Assembly (NCBI GenBank): GCA_041671545.1
Contig: JBAZBI010000002.1
Coordinates: 62,001 to 126,000, forward strand
Origin: UBA1563 sp041671545
GTDB lineage: Bacteria > Bacteroidota > Ignavibacteria > Ignavibacteriales > Ignavibacteriaceae
Reading direction: 5' to 3'
DNA: 64,000 bases
Shown: positions 14,611-23,508 of the stretch, piece after piece
Layout of the letters: the number at the start of each line of letters is the position of its first letter
How positions within the stretch are numbered: position 1 is the first letter of the stretch
Translations under genes and position numbers: made by a program
Notes under the pieces: model-generated
Database searches by the model: none
Seen by the model: only the letters and a program-made list of their open reading frames with translations
What the model was told of the DNA's origin: nothing

Positions 14611-17416
14611 ACTTAGCTTTCCGTCAATTTACAATCCTGCAAATCAAAGCGCTGAAGAAATAATTTCCAATTTTGTGGTGCGCACACAGGAGTTCGAAGA
14701 ATTATTTACGGCTATCAAAAACGATAAAATGGAAAAACCGTCCCAACATTATATTATACAGGGGCAGCGCGGTTATGGTAAAACAACTTTACTTTTACGA
14801 CTAAAATATGAAATCCTTAATGACAAAGAGCTTAACAGTTGGCTCATTCCGGTAATGTTTGATGAAGAGCAGTATAGCGTGCGGATTCTTGCAAAACTGT
14901 GGGAAGAGGTGATTGACGTTTTAGAAAGCGAAGACCCTTCTTTTGCAGGGTTAACCGATCAAGCGGATAAACTTTATGATACCGAAGCGCCGGAGGAGGA
15001 AATTTTTAAATTATTAATTACCGCTCTTAAGGAAAGAAATAAAAAAATTGTCCTACTGCTTGACAATTTTGGAGATATGATTGAAAAATTTAGTAAAAAG
15101 GAAAACCAGCGGTTAAGAGAAATTTTAATTACTTGTAATCATATAAAATTTATTGGCGCCTCTTCCAGAATTCTTGAATTTTATTACGACTACAAACAAC
15201 CGTTTTTTGATTTCTTCAAAGTTATCACACTCGACGAACTTAACCGGGAAGAAACTATTTTCCTTTTAAAAAAATTAGGTGAAAATTATAAAAGCAGTGA
15301 GATAAATAAGATAATTGAAAATCAGCCGGAAAGAATTGAAGCCCTAAGGCGCATTGCCGGTGGAGTGCCAAGAACACTTATTCTGCTTTTTCAAATTTTT
15401 GTTGACGATGTAAATGGTAATTCATTTAAAGACCTGGAAAATGTCTTAGACCTGGTTACTCCTCTTTACAAACAGAGATTAGATAGTCTTACCGCCCCGC
15501 AACAGGCAATTACAGACGCTGTTGCTCAAAACTGGGACGCTATCAGTACAAAAGAAATTTCAAAAAAAGTCCGCATGCAGAGCAAAGCGGTTTCCGCACA
15601 ATTAAACCTATTAGAAAAAAATCAGATAATTACCAAAATCCCTACGTCTACAAAGAACCAGCTTTACCAGATTAGCGAACGATTTTTTAATATCTACTAT
15701 CTCATGCGCCTTGGAAGAAGAAAAAACAGAAATAAGGTTTTATGGCTTGTTAAATTTTTTGAAATAATGTGCGGAGAAAAAGAGCTAATAGCGCGGGCAC
15801 AAAGGCATATTAACGGTTTGCGTGAGGGAAGAGTTTACGATAAACAAGCATTTTACTATTCTCAGGCTCTTGCCAGAACCACTATCCCATCAGATTTACA
15901 GCATGAACTAATTAACGAGACTAGAAAACTTTTGTTGATGAGGAAAAGCGATTTTATAAAAGAACTTGATAAATCCCATTTGGAAATATTAGAAGAAGTC
16001 AAACAAGATGTTTTGAACGCCAAGTACGAATCCGCCAGAAAAAAATTAAACGAAGATGGGATGGATAGCCAAGAAATTCCCTTTGTAATAGCAGAATTTC
16101 TAAGAACAGAAAAAGGTGATTTTAATGCTTCATTGCAATTTTATGAAGAATCACTTAAAAAAGGAAATGTTAAAGCAATGTTCAATTTAGCTCTATTGTA
16201 TCAGATGGAATTCAAGGATTTTAGTAATGCCGTGATATACTACTTAATGGCTGTTAAAAATGGTTTTTCAGATGCAATGTTTAATTTGGCTTGGTTATAT
16301 CAGACTGAGTTCAAAGACTCAAAAAATGCAGAAAAATATTTTTTATTGGCTGTTGAAAATGGTCACACAGGTGCAATGAATAATTTGGCTTGGTTGTATC
16401 AGAATGAGTTCAAAGATTCAAAAAATGCAGAAAAATATTGTTTAATGGCGGTTGAGAACGGTTTATCAGATGCTATGTTTAATCTGGCATGGTTGTACCA
16501 GACCGAATTCAGTGACCTAATAAAAGCCGAGAAATATTATTTAATGGCTGTTGGGAATGGTCATATTGATTCAATGTTTAGCTTAGGTTTGCTATATCAT
16601 GTGGAGCTCAAGGACTTGATAAAAGCTGAGAAATACTATTTGATGGCCGCCGAGAATGGTTTGCCGAGTGCAATGTTTGGTTTAGCTTTATTGTACCAGA
16701 CTGAATACAAAGACTTTATTAAAGTTGAAAAATATTACTTGATGGCGGTGGAAAAAGGTCATTCTGATGCGATGTTTGGTTTGGCCTTGTTGTACCAGAC
16801 TGAATACAAAGACTTTATTAAAGCTGAAAAATATTACTTGATGGCAGTGGAAAAAGGTCATTCCGATGCTATGTTTGGTTTAGCTTTACTATATGAGACT
16901 GAATTTAAAGATTTTAATAACGCAGAAAAATATTATTTATTAGCTGTTGAGAATGGTCATTCTGGTGCGCTGAACAATTTAGCCTGGTTATACTATCAGT
17001 TAAAGAAAAACAAAAATGTTGCATTAAATATTCAAAGAAAAGCTTTTGAAAAAATACAACAAAACTTTACTGCCCATACACTTATTATAATTCTCTTGTG
17101 GAATGATGAAGTAGAAGAAGCGGTCAAATTATTTAACGATTACTTCGATAACGAAGATGCGCAGAAAGAAGTAAACGACATGGTTTTTTCGATATTGTTA
17201 ATGTTTCTTGCTAAAAAACAATATCACTTCGTCCACAAACTGTTTACGGAAAACAAGTTTAATATTATAGATAAGTATAAACCTATTTACTATGTATCGT
17301 TAAAACAATTGGGAGAGGATTACGCGGACGAGTTCAAAAAAATGCCGCCGGAATTAAAAGAATCGGTTGACGAACTGCTTAAAAAAGTTGAGCAGATGTC
17401 GAGAGATTACAGCTAA
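14597..17416 (+). CDS. P-loop NTPase with winged helix and Sel1-like repeat array
   Basis: 939-residue protein with STAND-like architecture. The N-terminal NTPase has Walker A GQRGYGKTT at 56-64 and Walker B KIVLLLDNF at 150-158, with Asn where the catalytic Glu usually sits. A winged-helix segment at about 300-370 (ISTKEISKKVRMQSKAVSAQL) follows, then a helical linker. Eight tandem 33-residue Sel1/TPR-like repeats span residues 528-791, and a helical C-terminal part of about 150 residues ends the protein. In STAND proteins such arrays sense ligands and the NTPase oligomerises. It overlaps the first NTPase gene by 14 bases. It has no recognised effector domain or transmembrane segment. A role in defence or stress sensing is possible but unproven. 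Confidence 0.82.
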   Translation: MSQTKLSFPSIYNPANQSAEEIISNFVVRTQEFEELFTAIKNDKMEKPSQHYIIQGQRGYGKTTLLLRLKYEILNDKELNSWLIPVMFDEEQYSVRILAKLWEEVIDVLESEDPSFAGLTDQADKLYDTEAPEEEIFKLLITALKERNKKIVLLLDNFGDMIEKFSKKENQRLREILITCNHIKFIGASSRILEFYYDYKQPFFDFFKVITLDELNREETIFLLKKLGENYKSSEINKIIENQPERIEALRRIAGGVPRTLILLFQIFVDDVNGNSFKDLENVLDLVTPLYKQRLDSLTAPQQAITDAVAQNWDAISTKEISKKVRMQSKAVSAQLNLLEKNQIITKIPTSTKNQLYQISERFFNIYYLMRLGRRKNRNKVLWLVKFFEIMCGEKELIARAQRHINGLREGRVYDKQAFYYSQALARTTIPSDLQHELINETRKLLLMRKSDFIKELDKSHLEILEEVKQDVLNAKYESARKKLNEDGMDSQEIPFVIAEFLRTEKGDFNASLQFYEESLKKGNVKAMFNLALLYQMEFKDFSNAVIYYLMAVKNGFSDAMFNLAWLYQTEFKDSKNAEKYFLLAVENGHTGAMNNLAWLYQNEFKDSKNAEKYCLMAVENGLSDAMFNLAWLYQTEFSDLIKAEKYYLMAVGNGHIDSMFSLGLLYHVELKDLIKAEKYYLMAAENGLPSAMFGLALLYQTEYKDFIKVEKYYLMAVEKGHSDAMFGLALLYQTEYKDFIKAEKYYLMAVEKGHSDAMFGLALLYETEFKDFNNAEKYYLLAVENGHSGALNNLAWLYYQLKKNKNVALNIQRKAFEKIQQNFTAHTLIIILLWNDEVEEAVKLFNDYFDNEDAQKEVNDMVFSILLMFLAKKQYHFVHKLFTENKFNIIDKYKPIYYVSLKQLGEDYADEFKKMPPELKESVDELLKKVEQMSRDYS
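16178..16969 (+). repeat. Eight tandem 99-bp coding repeats (Sel1-like)
   Basis: Exactly eight 99-base units, each coding for 33 residues of the form M-F-x-L-A-x-L-Y-x-x-E-x-K-D ... AEKYYLMAVENGHSDA. Units 6 and 7 (16673-16870) differ at only a few bases over most of their length, while the others have diverged, so the array has recently gained a unit by duplication. A related degenerate unit flanks each side. Confidence 0.9.
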
Positions 17417-17478
17417 TAATTTATTTCCGTTTACACAAAGCATTTTAAATCTCCACAAGTAAAAATGCAACGGTTCTG

Positions 17479-18423
17479 TTACAGCAACCACTTCTGTACA
17501 GTTGCAACATATTCTGTTATCAGTTTATCAAATACTTGCTGTACGGTTAAAATTTCTTTCACTAAGCCGGAACTTTGTCCGGCTTCCATTGCGCCTTCGA
17601 TTTCATCACCTTCAAATATTCCTTTCATCTCCCGTTTGTGATCGAGGAAAGAAACCATTTCATCTTTTGATAAACCTTTCGTTTCCGCTTGAACTGCTTT
17701 GATGGCGAATTCGTTTTTTAACATTCTCATCAGCGCAACTTTTCTAAAAGAGAGAACCGTATCGCCGTCTTTCGCTTCAACAATTTTTCGTTTATAATTT
17801 TCGTGTGCGGAAGACTCAACTGTTGCCGCGAATAATGTACCTATTTGCACTGCTTCAGCTCCGAGACAAAACACTGCCGCAATTTGTCTTCCGTCTGCAA
17901 TTCCACCAGCAGCAATAACGGGAATTTTAACGGCATCAACCAACTGTGGAATTAAACAAAGTGTTGTTATTTCATCGCCGCCGTTATGTCCGCCCGCCTC
18001 AACTCCTTCACCGACAATTGCATCACAACCAACCTCCTCCGATTTTATTGCCTGCTTTACATTTGCGACAACATGCACAACTTTAATGTTATCTTCTTTC
18101 AATTTCTCAATATGTCTTCCCGGATGACCGGCGGAAGTAAAAACAATTTCTACTTTTTCTTCTTTAGTAACCGCGATTAAATCTTCTACATCTTTACGGA
18201 GAAGCGGAATGTTTACTCCAAACGATTTTTCGGTTGCTGCTTTACACTTTTGAATATGCTCGCGAAGTAATTCAGGTTTCATCGAACCGGCGCCGATAAG
18301 CCCCAAACCACCAGCATTTGAAACTGCCGAGGCAAGTTTCCATCCACTCACCCAAACCATACCGGCTTGAATGATTGGATACTGAATTCCGAAGAGAGTT
18401 GTTATTCTGTTCTTAGTCTTCAT
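17479..18423 (-). CDS. Nitronate monooxygenase (2-nitropropane dioxygenase family)
   Basis: FMN-dependent TIM-barrel enzyme that oxidises alkyl nitronates; FabK-type enoyl reductases share the fold. Visible motifs: RITTLFGIQYPIIQAGM at the N-terminus, GGLGLIGAG, VGEGVEAGGHNG around the catalytic His region, VIAAGGIADGRQ and GAEAVQIGTLF, which bind FMN phosphate. I start at ATG 18423, giving 314 residues that begin MKTKNRI; the frame stays open for 25 more codons upstream, but those are hydrophobic and unlike the family. A decayed copy of its 3' end lies at 13145-13264 across the NTPase pair. It is divergent from the MntA/HepT pair. Confidence 0.88.
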   Translation of the reverse strand: MKTKNRITTLFGIQYPIIQAGMVWVSGWKLASAVSNAGGLGLIGAGSMKPELLREHIQKCKAATEKSFGVNIPLLRKDVEDLIAVTKEEKVEIVFTSAGHPGRHIEKLKEDNIKVVHVVANVKQAIKSEEVGCDAIVGEGVEAGGHNGGDEITTLCLIPQLVDAVKIPVIAAGGIADGRQIAAVFCLGAEAVQIGTLFAATVESSAHENYKRKIVEAKDGDTVLSFRKVALMRMLKNEFAIKAVQAETKGLSKDEMVSFLDHKREMKGIFEGDEIEGAMEAGQSSGLVKEILTVQQVFDKLITEYVATVQKWLL

Positions 18424-18505
18424 AAATAATAATAAAATTCTTTCTTGAAAATTGATGGATAAAAAATTAAGTTGCAAGTAAAGAAAAAAGAAAACCAAAA
18501 ATAAA

Positions 18506-18793
18506 ATGAGTCTTCAAGAATTAAATAATTACAAGAGCCGAATCCTTTCCATCGCAGCACAATTTGGAGCCAGGAATGTTAGAGTTTTTGGTTCCGTTGC
18601 CAGGGAAGAAGAAGACCCTAATAGCGATATCGATTTTCTGGTTGAGATGGAAGCTGGAAAAACCATCTTTGATAGAATTGGTTTGAAATTAGAACTTCAA
18701 AAATTACTTGGTAAAAAAGTTGATGTTATCTCCGACAAAGCAATCAAGGGGAGAATAAAAGAAAATATTTTACATGATGTGGTAAGGCTTTGA
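18506..18793 (+). CDS. mntA: MntA-type nucleotidyltransferase antitoxin
   Basis: 95-residue minimal nucleotidyltransferase. The active-site motif GSVAREEEDPNSDIDFLV is at 29-46, with Gly29-Ser30 and the metal-binding Asp41 and Asp43. In characterised MntA-HepT pairs this enzyme AMPylates a tyrosine of the HEPN toxin and so neutralises it. The gene overlaps hepT by 4 bases (TTGA), which couples translation. It is divergent from the nitronate monooxygenase gene with about 80 bases between them. Confidence 0.9.
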   Translation: MSLQELNNYKSRILSIAAQFGARNVRVFGSVAREEEDPNSDIDFLVEMEAGKTIFDRIGLKLELQKLLGKKVDVISDKAIKGRIKENILHDVVRL

Positions 18794-19137
18794 GAAATCA
18801 AATCGAGTGGTTGAAAGATATTTTGGATGCAATAATTCAAATTGAAAAGTATGCGGCTAAAGGAGAGACCGAATACTTTCAAAATGAATTGATTCAAAAA
18901 TGGATGGTTTATCACCTACAAATAATTGGGGAAGCCGCCAATAGAATTTCTGCCGATATTAATGAACGATTTACTAAAATTCCTTGGGCACAAATAGTTG
19001 GATTAAGAAATATTATTGTTCATGAATATTTTGGTGTTGATGTAGAAGAAATATGGAACACTATAATCCATGATATTCCCAAGCTTAAAACTGAAATCGA
19101 GCAGATAATTTTATCGCTTAACATTAAGCGACCCTAA
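18790..19137 (+). CDS. hepT: HepT-type HEPN toxin (DUF86)
   Basis: 115-residue all-helical HEPN-domain protein, a presumed RNase toxin. The RX4HXY motif is intact: GLRNIIVHEYFG, with Arg73, His78 and Tyr80. The tyrosine is the residue AMPylated by MntA in studied systems. The start is TTG at 18790, forced by overlap with the mntA stop (TTGA) and by homologous N-termini that begin a few residues before IEWLKDIL. The pair is complete, so it is probably functional. Confidence 0.9.
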   Translation: MRNQIEWLKDILDAIIQIEKYAAKGETEYFQNELIQKWMVYHLQIIGEAANRISADINERFTKIPWAQIVGLRNIIVHEYFGVDVEEIWNTIIHDIPKLKTEIEQIILSLNIKRP

Positions 19138-19142
19138 AACAA

Positions 19143-19182
19143 AAACCTCGAGGTCATTACAACCATCACAACCTCGAAGTTT
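19143..19182. terminator. Imperfect hairpin between hepT and the VPS10 gene
   Basis: Arms AAACCTCGAGG/CCTCGAAGTTT (one mismatch) enclose an 18-base loop, just after the hepT stop and followed by CATTTTAATT. It probably works as a bidirectional terminator for two convergent genes; the long loop and weak T-run lower confidence. Confidence 0.5.
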
Positions 19183-19206
19183 CATTTTAATTCTCGTTCT
19201 TCCCTT

Positions 19207-22200
19207 TTATTTCACTTCCGGAATTCTTCCCGGTGTCCATGGTGCGCCAATTTTTTCCATTTCATTTTCAATTGCTTTTACTTCAACTTCATCGATTTGT
19301 TTTAACTGTTGCAGTATTGGCTGCAATGACTCATGCAAAACTTCGTAAGCAACTTTTTGATTTTTTGTAACATTTGAAGTTGAGTTCGTTTGTGCATAAA
19401 TCATTTTTTCTAAACGCCAATTTAGCGGAACTTCTTGCGGAGGAATTTCTTCCGCACTTGCTTTGCCCGGTTTACCATTAAAGGCAAATAAAATTTCATC
19501 AAGTTTCGTCGAAACCGCATCTGCTTTTTTGAGCAATATAAATGATGCCGCCGGAGTATTGTTCAATGTTTGTTTAATTGCTTCCAATTTGTTTTGAAGC
19601 TCTTGAGCCAGTTTTTGAGCGCCCCAAACTGTCCTCGCAAGTTCGTATGATTTCTGTTGGAATGCCACAAGCTCTTTGCGGTCAGCAGTTGGAATTGTGG
19701 TGTTGCCCAACGGTACCGCGTTAAATTCAATTGGACCTGCGAGTTGCCTCTCTTCGCCTCGTGCAACCATCGACAAACTTACTTTATATTTTCCCGGTAA
19801 AACCAACAATGCGCTATTTTGTTTTACGGTCGGGTTAAATTTATTTTCTTTCGCAGTAACCGGTTCGGTCGATTCATAACGCAAGTCCCATGTTATTCGG
19901 TTTACACCGGCTGCGGCAGCTTTTGTAAGTTTTCTAATTACGTTACCCGACTCATCCGTAAAAGTAAAAATTAAATACGGCGCTTTTTCAGATTCTTCTG
20001 CTTTTAATTCTTTATAAGAAGGCTGCGGAATTGGTTTTCCATCTTTAAAAAGTGGTTTCTCTTTCTCTTTTCTTTCAGCTTTTAAAGTTTTCGGAACTTC
20101 GTTGATGTAATAGGTAATTGTTGCGCCAAATTCAGGATTCGGAGCTTTATAGTAAGTTGATCCTTGCCCATATCTGCCTTGACTTTGAATATAAAGAAAT
20201 GCATCACGCACAGGAAAAATTTCAGCTTCTTTTTTCAGTTGATTTTTTGCAACCGAACGCAAAGCAGAATAATCATCAAGAATATAAAAACCGCGTCCAA
20301 ACGTTGCAACCACCAAATCATTTTCTCTTTCTTGAATTGCAAGATCGGTCACTTTAATATTTGGAATTCCATTTTTCAATTGGATCCATTTATCGCCGCC
20401 ATCAATTGAAAAGAAGACTCCCCATTCGGTTCCGATAAACAGAAGGTTAGGATCAACCGGATCTTCGACTATTGTGTTAACCGCGCCGTTAGCCGGTAAA
20501 TTCGCTGCTATCGATTTCCAGGTTTTTCCTTTATCATTACTTTTGAAAATGTAAGGTTTGAAATCATCGCGCTTATGATTATTGAATGAAGCGTACACAA
20601 CGTTTTCACTAAATCGCGAAGGAAGAATATCGCTCACCAATGTAAACTTCGGAACGTCGGGAACGTTATCAATTTTTCTCCAGGTCTTCGCATCTTCCGT
20701 TACTTGAATTAATCCGTCATCCGTTCCGGCATACAAAAGATTTTCTTTTAATGGTGATTCCGCGAGCGAAACAATCAATCCGAACTGCGAAGTGCTTGCA
20801 TCTTTTGCCAACGCATCGACGCTCCAATATTTTCCCATAACCGGAAAAGTGTTACGGTCGGTTTGAGTTGTTAAATCGCCGCTTATCTCGTTCCAGCTAT
20901 CGCCTCTGTCATCACTTCTAAAAACTTTTTCCGCCGCGATATACAAACGCGTATGTGAATGGGTGCTTAAAATAAACGGCGTATCCCAATACCATTTAAA
21001 TGTTTTTTCACCTTTTGCAGGTTCCGGGCGAATTTCAATCAACTCACCGCTTCTTTTGTCATAGCGGATAATATTTCCATACTGCCATTCGGAATAAATG
21101 ATGTTCGGATCGGTTGGATCAATCGCTTGAAAAAATCCGTCACCGCCAACAGTCATGATCCAATCGCTGTTAATTATTCCGTCTTCGCTGATCGTGCGAG
21201 AAGGACCGCCCATACTTTGATTGTCCTGCGTTCCGCCGAAAACATTATAAAACGGTAAACTGTTATCAAGACTAACGCGGTAAAATTGCGTTATCGGCAA
21301 ATTGTTTTTGAAAATCCAGTTCGCTCCGTTATCGAAAGATTCATAGATACCGCCATCTCCACCAACCATAAAGTGTTTAGTATCGGTTGGATCGATCCAG
21401 AAAGCGTGGTCATCAACGTGGCGCGCGTTTCCGCCGATTGGTTTCCAGGTTTTTCCACCATCTACAGTAACTTTAGAAACAACATCCATCAAATAAACTT
21501 TATCAACATCTTTCGGATCGCAGTAAATCTCATTAAAATATTGTCCCGATGCATATGTATCGCTCATCTTTTCCCATGTTGCCCCGCGGTTTGTTGAGCG
21601 GAAAAATCCGCTGCTTTTTTCAGCGGCTTCAAGACTTAAATAAATGATGTCAGAATTAACAGGAGATACCGCCAGGCCGGTTCCTCCAAGTTCAACGGAG
21701 GGAAGTCCTTTCATAATTTTTTCCCATGTTGCTCCGGCATCAGTCGATTTATAGACTGATGTTTCCGGTCCGCCGCCAATTTTGGTAAAGATGTGTCTTC
21801 TTCTTTGTTCCGAAGTTGCATAAAGAACGTCAGGGTTTCGCAAATCAATCGCGATGTTATTAACGCCGGTATTTTCGCTGATGTTTAAAACTTTATTCCA
21901 TGTTTTTCCGCCGTCGGTAGTTTTGTAAAGACCGCGATCGCCACCGGGTTCCCAAACAGAGCCTTCTGCAGCAACATAAACAACATTTGAGTTTCGCGGA
22001 TCAAAAACAATTCCACCGATCTGACGCGAATCTTTTAATCCCATAAAAGCCCAGCTTTGTCCGCCGTCCGATGATTTATAAACACCCATTCCATAACCAA
22101 GCGCGCGTTGATGATTATTTTCTCCGCTGCCAACCCAAACAACATTGGAATTATTCGGATCTAATTTTACAACGCCAAGCGAATAGGGAAGTGAATCGGC

Positions 22201-22455
22201 GATTGCATTCCAGGTCGTTCCGTCGTTTGTCGTTTTCCATAAATGTCCGCTTGCGGTTGCAACGTAATATTCACTTTTGTTGTTCGGATTAACGGCAAAG
22301 TCGGCAATGCGCCCGGAGTTCCACGCAGGACCAATGTTGCGGAATTTTAATCCGCTAAACGTGCCGCTGTTCAATTTATCTTTTGTTTCTTCTTTCTGTG
22401 CAACAAGCGAAAAAGTAAACGCTACTAAGATGAATGAAATAAAAATTTTTTTCAT
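19207..22455 (-). CDS. Secreted VPS10/sortilin-type beta-propeller protein (BNR-repeat glycosyl-hydrolase-like)
   Basis: 1082 residues with a signal peptide (ends near FSLVAQ). The body, about 30-760, is built of repeated BNR/Asp-box units such as STDAGATWEKI, SNDKGKTWKSI and SDDRGDSWNEI, forming one or two large beta-propellers of the VPS10/xyloglucanase-74-like kind. A beta domain (about 770-920, ITYYINEVPKTLKAE ... RITWDLRYE) and a helical C-terminus (about 930-1080) follow. Databases often label such proteins glycosyl hydrolases, but I see no proven catalytic pair. It has no T9SS tail, so it is probably periplasmic. Its role may be binding or processing of extracellular polymers or peptides. 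Confidence 0.8.
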   Translation of the reverse strand: MKKIFISFILVAFTFSLVAQKEETKDKLNSGTFSGLKFRNIGPAWNSGRIADFAVNPNNKSEYYVATASGHLWKTTNDGTTWNAIADSLPYSLGVVKLDPNNSNVVWVGSGENNHQRALGYGMGVYKSSDGGQSWAFMGLKDSRQIGGIVFDPRNSNVVYVAAEGSVWEPGGDRGLYKTTDGGKTWNKVLNISENTGVNNIAIDLRNPDVLYATSEQRRRHIFTKIGGGPETSVYKSTDAGATWEKIMKGLPSVELGGTGLAVSPVNSDIIYLSLEAAEKSSGFFRSTNRGATWEKMSDTYASGQYFNEIYCDPKDVDKVYLMDVVSKVTVDGGKTWKPIGGNARHVDDHAFWIDPTDTKHFMVGGDGGIYESFDNGANWIFKNNLPITQFYRVSLDNSLPFYNVFGGTQDNQSMGGPSRTISEDGIINSDWIMTVGGDGFFQAIDPTDPNIIYSEWQYGNIIRYDKRSGELIEIRPEPAKGEKTFKWYWDTPFILSTHSHTRLYIAAEKVFRSDDRGDSWNEISGDLTTQTDRNTFPVMGKYWSVDALAKDASTSQFGLIVSLAESPLKENLLYAGTDDGLIQVTEDAKTWRKIDNVPDVPKFTLVSDILPSRFSENVVYASFNNHKRDDFKPYIFKSNDKGKTWKSIAANLPANGAVNTIVEDPVDPNLLFIGTEWGVFFSIDGGDKWIQLKNGIPNIKVTDLAIQERENDLVVATFGRGFYILDDYSALRSVAKNQLKKEAEIFPVRDAFLYIQSQGRYGQGSTYYKAPNPEFGATITYYINEVPKTLKAERKEKEKPLFKDGKPIPQPSYKELKAEESEKAPYLIFTFTDESGNVIRKLTKAAAAGVNRITWDLRYESTEPVTAKENKFNPTVKQNSALLVLPGKYKVSLSMVARGEERQLAGPIEFNAVPLGNTTIPTADRKELVAFQQKSYELARTVWGAQKLAQELQNKLEAIKQTLNNTPAASFILLKKADAVSTKLDEILFAFNGKPGKASAEEIPPQEVPLNWRLEKMIYAQTNSTSNVTKNQKVAYEVLHESLQPILQQLKQIDEVEVKAIENEMEKIGAPWTPGRIPEVK

Positions 22456-22619
22456 ATAAGATCCTTCTTCATTAAAGGTTTTTTAGTGTGCGAGCTATGC
22501 TGAACGAGCATCAACGATAATAATTTTATTGATCAAAGATAATTATCTTTTTACTAAATGATAAACATTTATGTGCTATTTTTGACGCACAAATTTTTAT
22601 CTCTTAACAAAAGGTTCGT

Positions 22620-23432
22620 ATGAAAAACTATTTACTTCTTTTTGTGATTTCAATTTTTGCAACTATTACACTTTCTGCTTATCCGGGTGGGGTAAGCGGG
22701 GCAACAAAAAAATCCGGATCAACCGGATGTAATTGTCACACTTCTACAATCACCACGACTGTTTCTGTATTAATCCAGGGACCAGCAATTTTACAACCTT
22801 CTCAAGTTGGTGATTACACCGTTACCGTTTCAGGCGGCGCGGGAACTGCCGTTGGAGTTGATATTGCTGCTTCCGGCGGCGCTTTGGTTAACATTGATGC
22901 AGATCTAAAAGTTAAGAGCAGCGAATTAACTCAGCCGAGTAAAAAAGTTTTTTCAGGGGGAAAATATGTTTTCAAATTCAAATTAACAGCACCGGCTACA
23001 ACAGGAAAAGTAACCCTCTATGCTACGGCATGCAGCAAGAAATCACAATGGAATTTTGCTCCTAACTATGAAGTATCAATTGAATCCGTTTCCGGTTTAA
23101 CCGAAGAAATAACAAACGCAAAAAAATTTCTGTTACATCAAAATTATCCTAACCCGTTTAATCCTTCAACCAAAATCAGTTATCAGATTTTTGATTATAG
23201 CAACGTTACTTTAAAAGTTTATGATGTTCTTGGTAACGAGGTTGCAACTCTTGTTAATGAAGAGAAAACGCCCGGTACTTACGAGGTTACTTTCAATCTA
23301 CAACCAACGACTAACCACCCGCAACTAACCAGTGGTATTTCCGCCAAAGGCGGATGCGCCTCCGGCGTATATTTTTACCAATTAAAAGCCGGAAAATTAG
23401 TTCAAACGCGGAAAATGATTTTATCTAAATAA
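22620..23432 (+). CDS. T9SS-exported protein with choice-of-anchor/reelin-like domain
   Basis: 270 residues. Signal peptide 1-20. Then SGSTGCNCHTS (Cys37, Cys39, His40), which begins an Ig-like domain of the choice-of-anchor V/reeler type (about 35-160). A type A T9SS sorting domain follows (about 175-270) with HQNYPNPFNP, YDVLGNEVATLVNEE and SGVYFYQLKAG. The protein should be translocated across the outer membrane and anchored to the surface. The sorting domain contains an extra segment coded by a GC-rich hairpin at 23340-23367. AAAGG precedes the ATG. Confidence 0.85.
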   Translation: MKNYLLLFVISIFATITLSAYPGGVSGATKKSGSTGCNCHTSTITTTVSVLIQGPAILQPSQVGDYTVTVSGGAGTAVGVDIAASGGALVNIDADLKVKSSELTQPSKKVFSGGKYVFKFKLTAPATTGKVTLYATACSKKSQWNFAPNYEVSIESVSGLTEEITNAKKFLLHQNYPNPFNPSTKISYQIFDYSNVTLKVYDVLGNEVATLVNEEKTPGTYEVTFNLQPTTNHPQLTSGISAKGGCASGVYFYQLKAGKLVQTRKMILSK

Positions 23433-23472
23433 AAACGGTTTTTTACTTGACAGACATTTCATAATTAACTAT

Positions 23473-23488
23473 TTTAAACTTGAAATAT
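23473..23488. promoter_or_regulatory. Candidate MarR operator, copy 1
   Basis: TTTAAACTTGAAATAT begins 36 bases before the marR ATG. The same 16-mer with one change recurs at 23987-24002, 38 bases before the nitroreductase ATG. A TTGACA-17-TATTTT pair (about 23450-23478) overlaps it. Two near-identical copies at matched positions in front of a MarR gene and its next gene suggest the regulator's own binding site. Confidence 0.5.
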
Positions 23489-23508
23489 TTAACATTAAAC
23501 ATAACAGT

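Noticed and set aside
16178..16969. Regular tandem repeats that could suggest a CRISPR array
   Set aside because: The unit is 99 bp with no alternating spacers and is an open reading frame coding for Sel1-like repeats.
18424..18498. Longer N-terminus for the nitronate monooxygenase
   Set aside because: The added 25 residues are hydrophobic and unlike the family; the gene starts well at ATG 18423.
22728..22745. GCNCH motif as a possible c-type heme site in the T9SS protein
   Set aside because: Heme c attachment needs CxxCH; here only one residue separates the cysteines.
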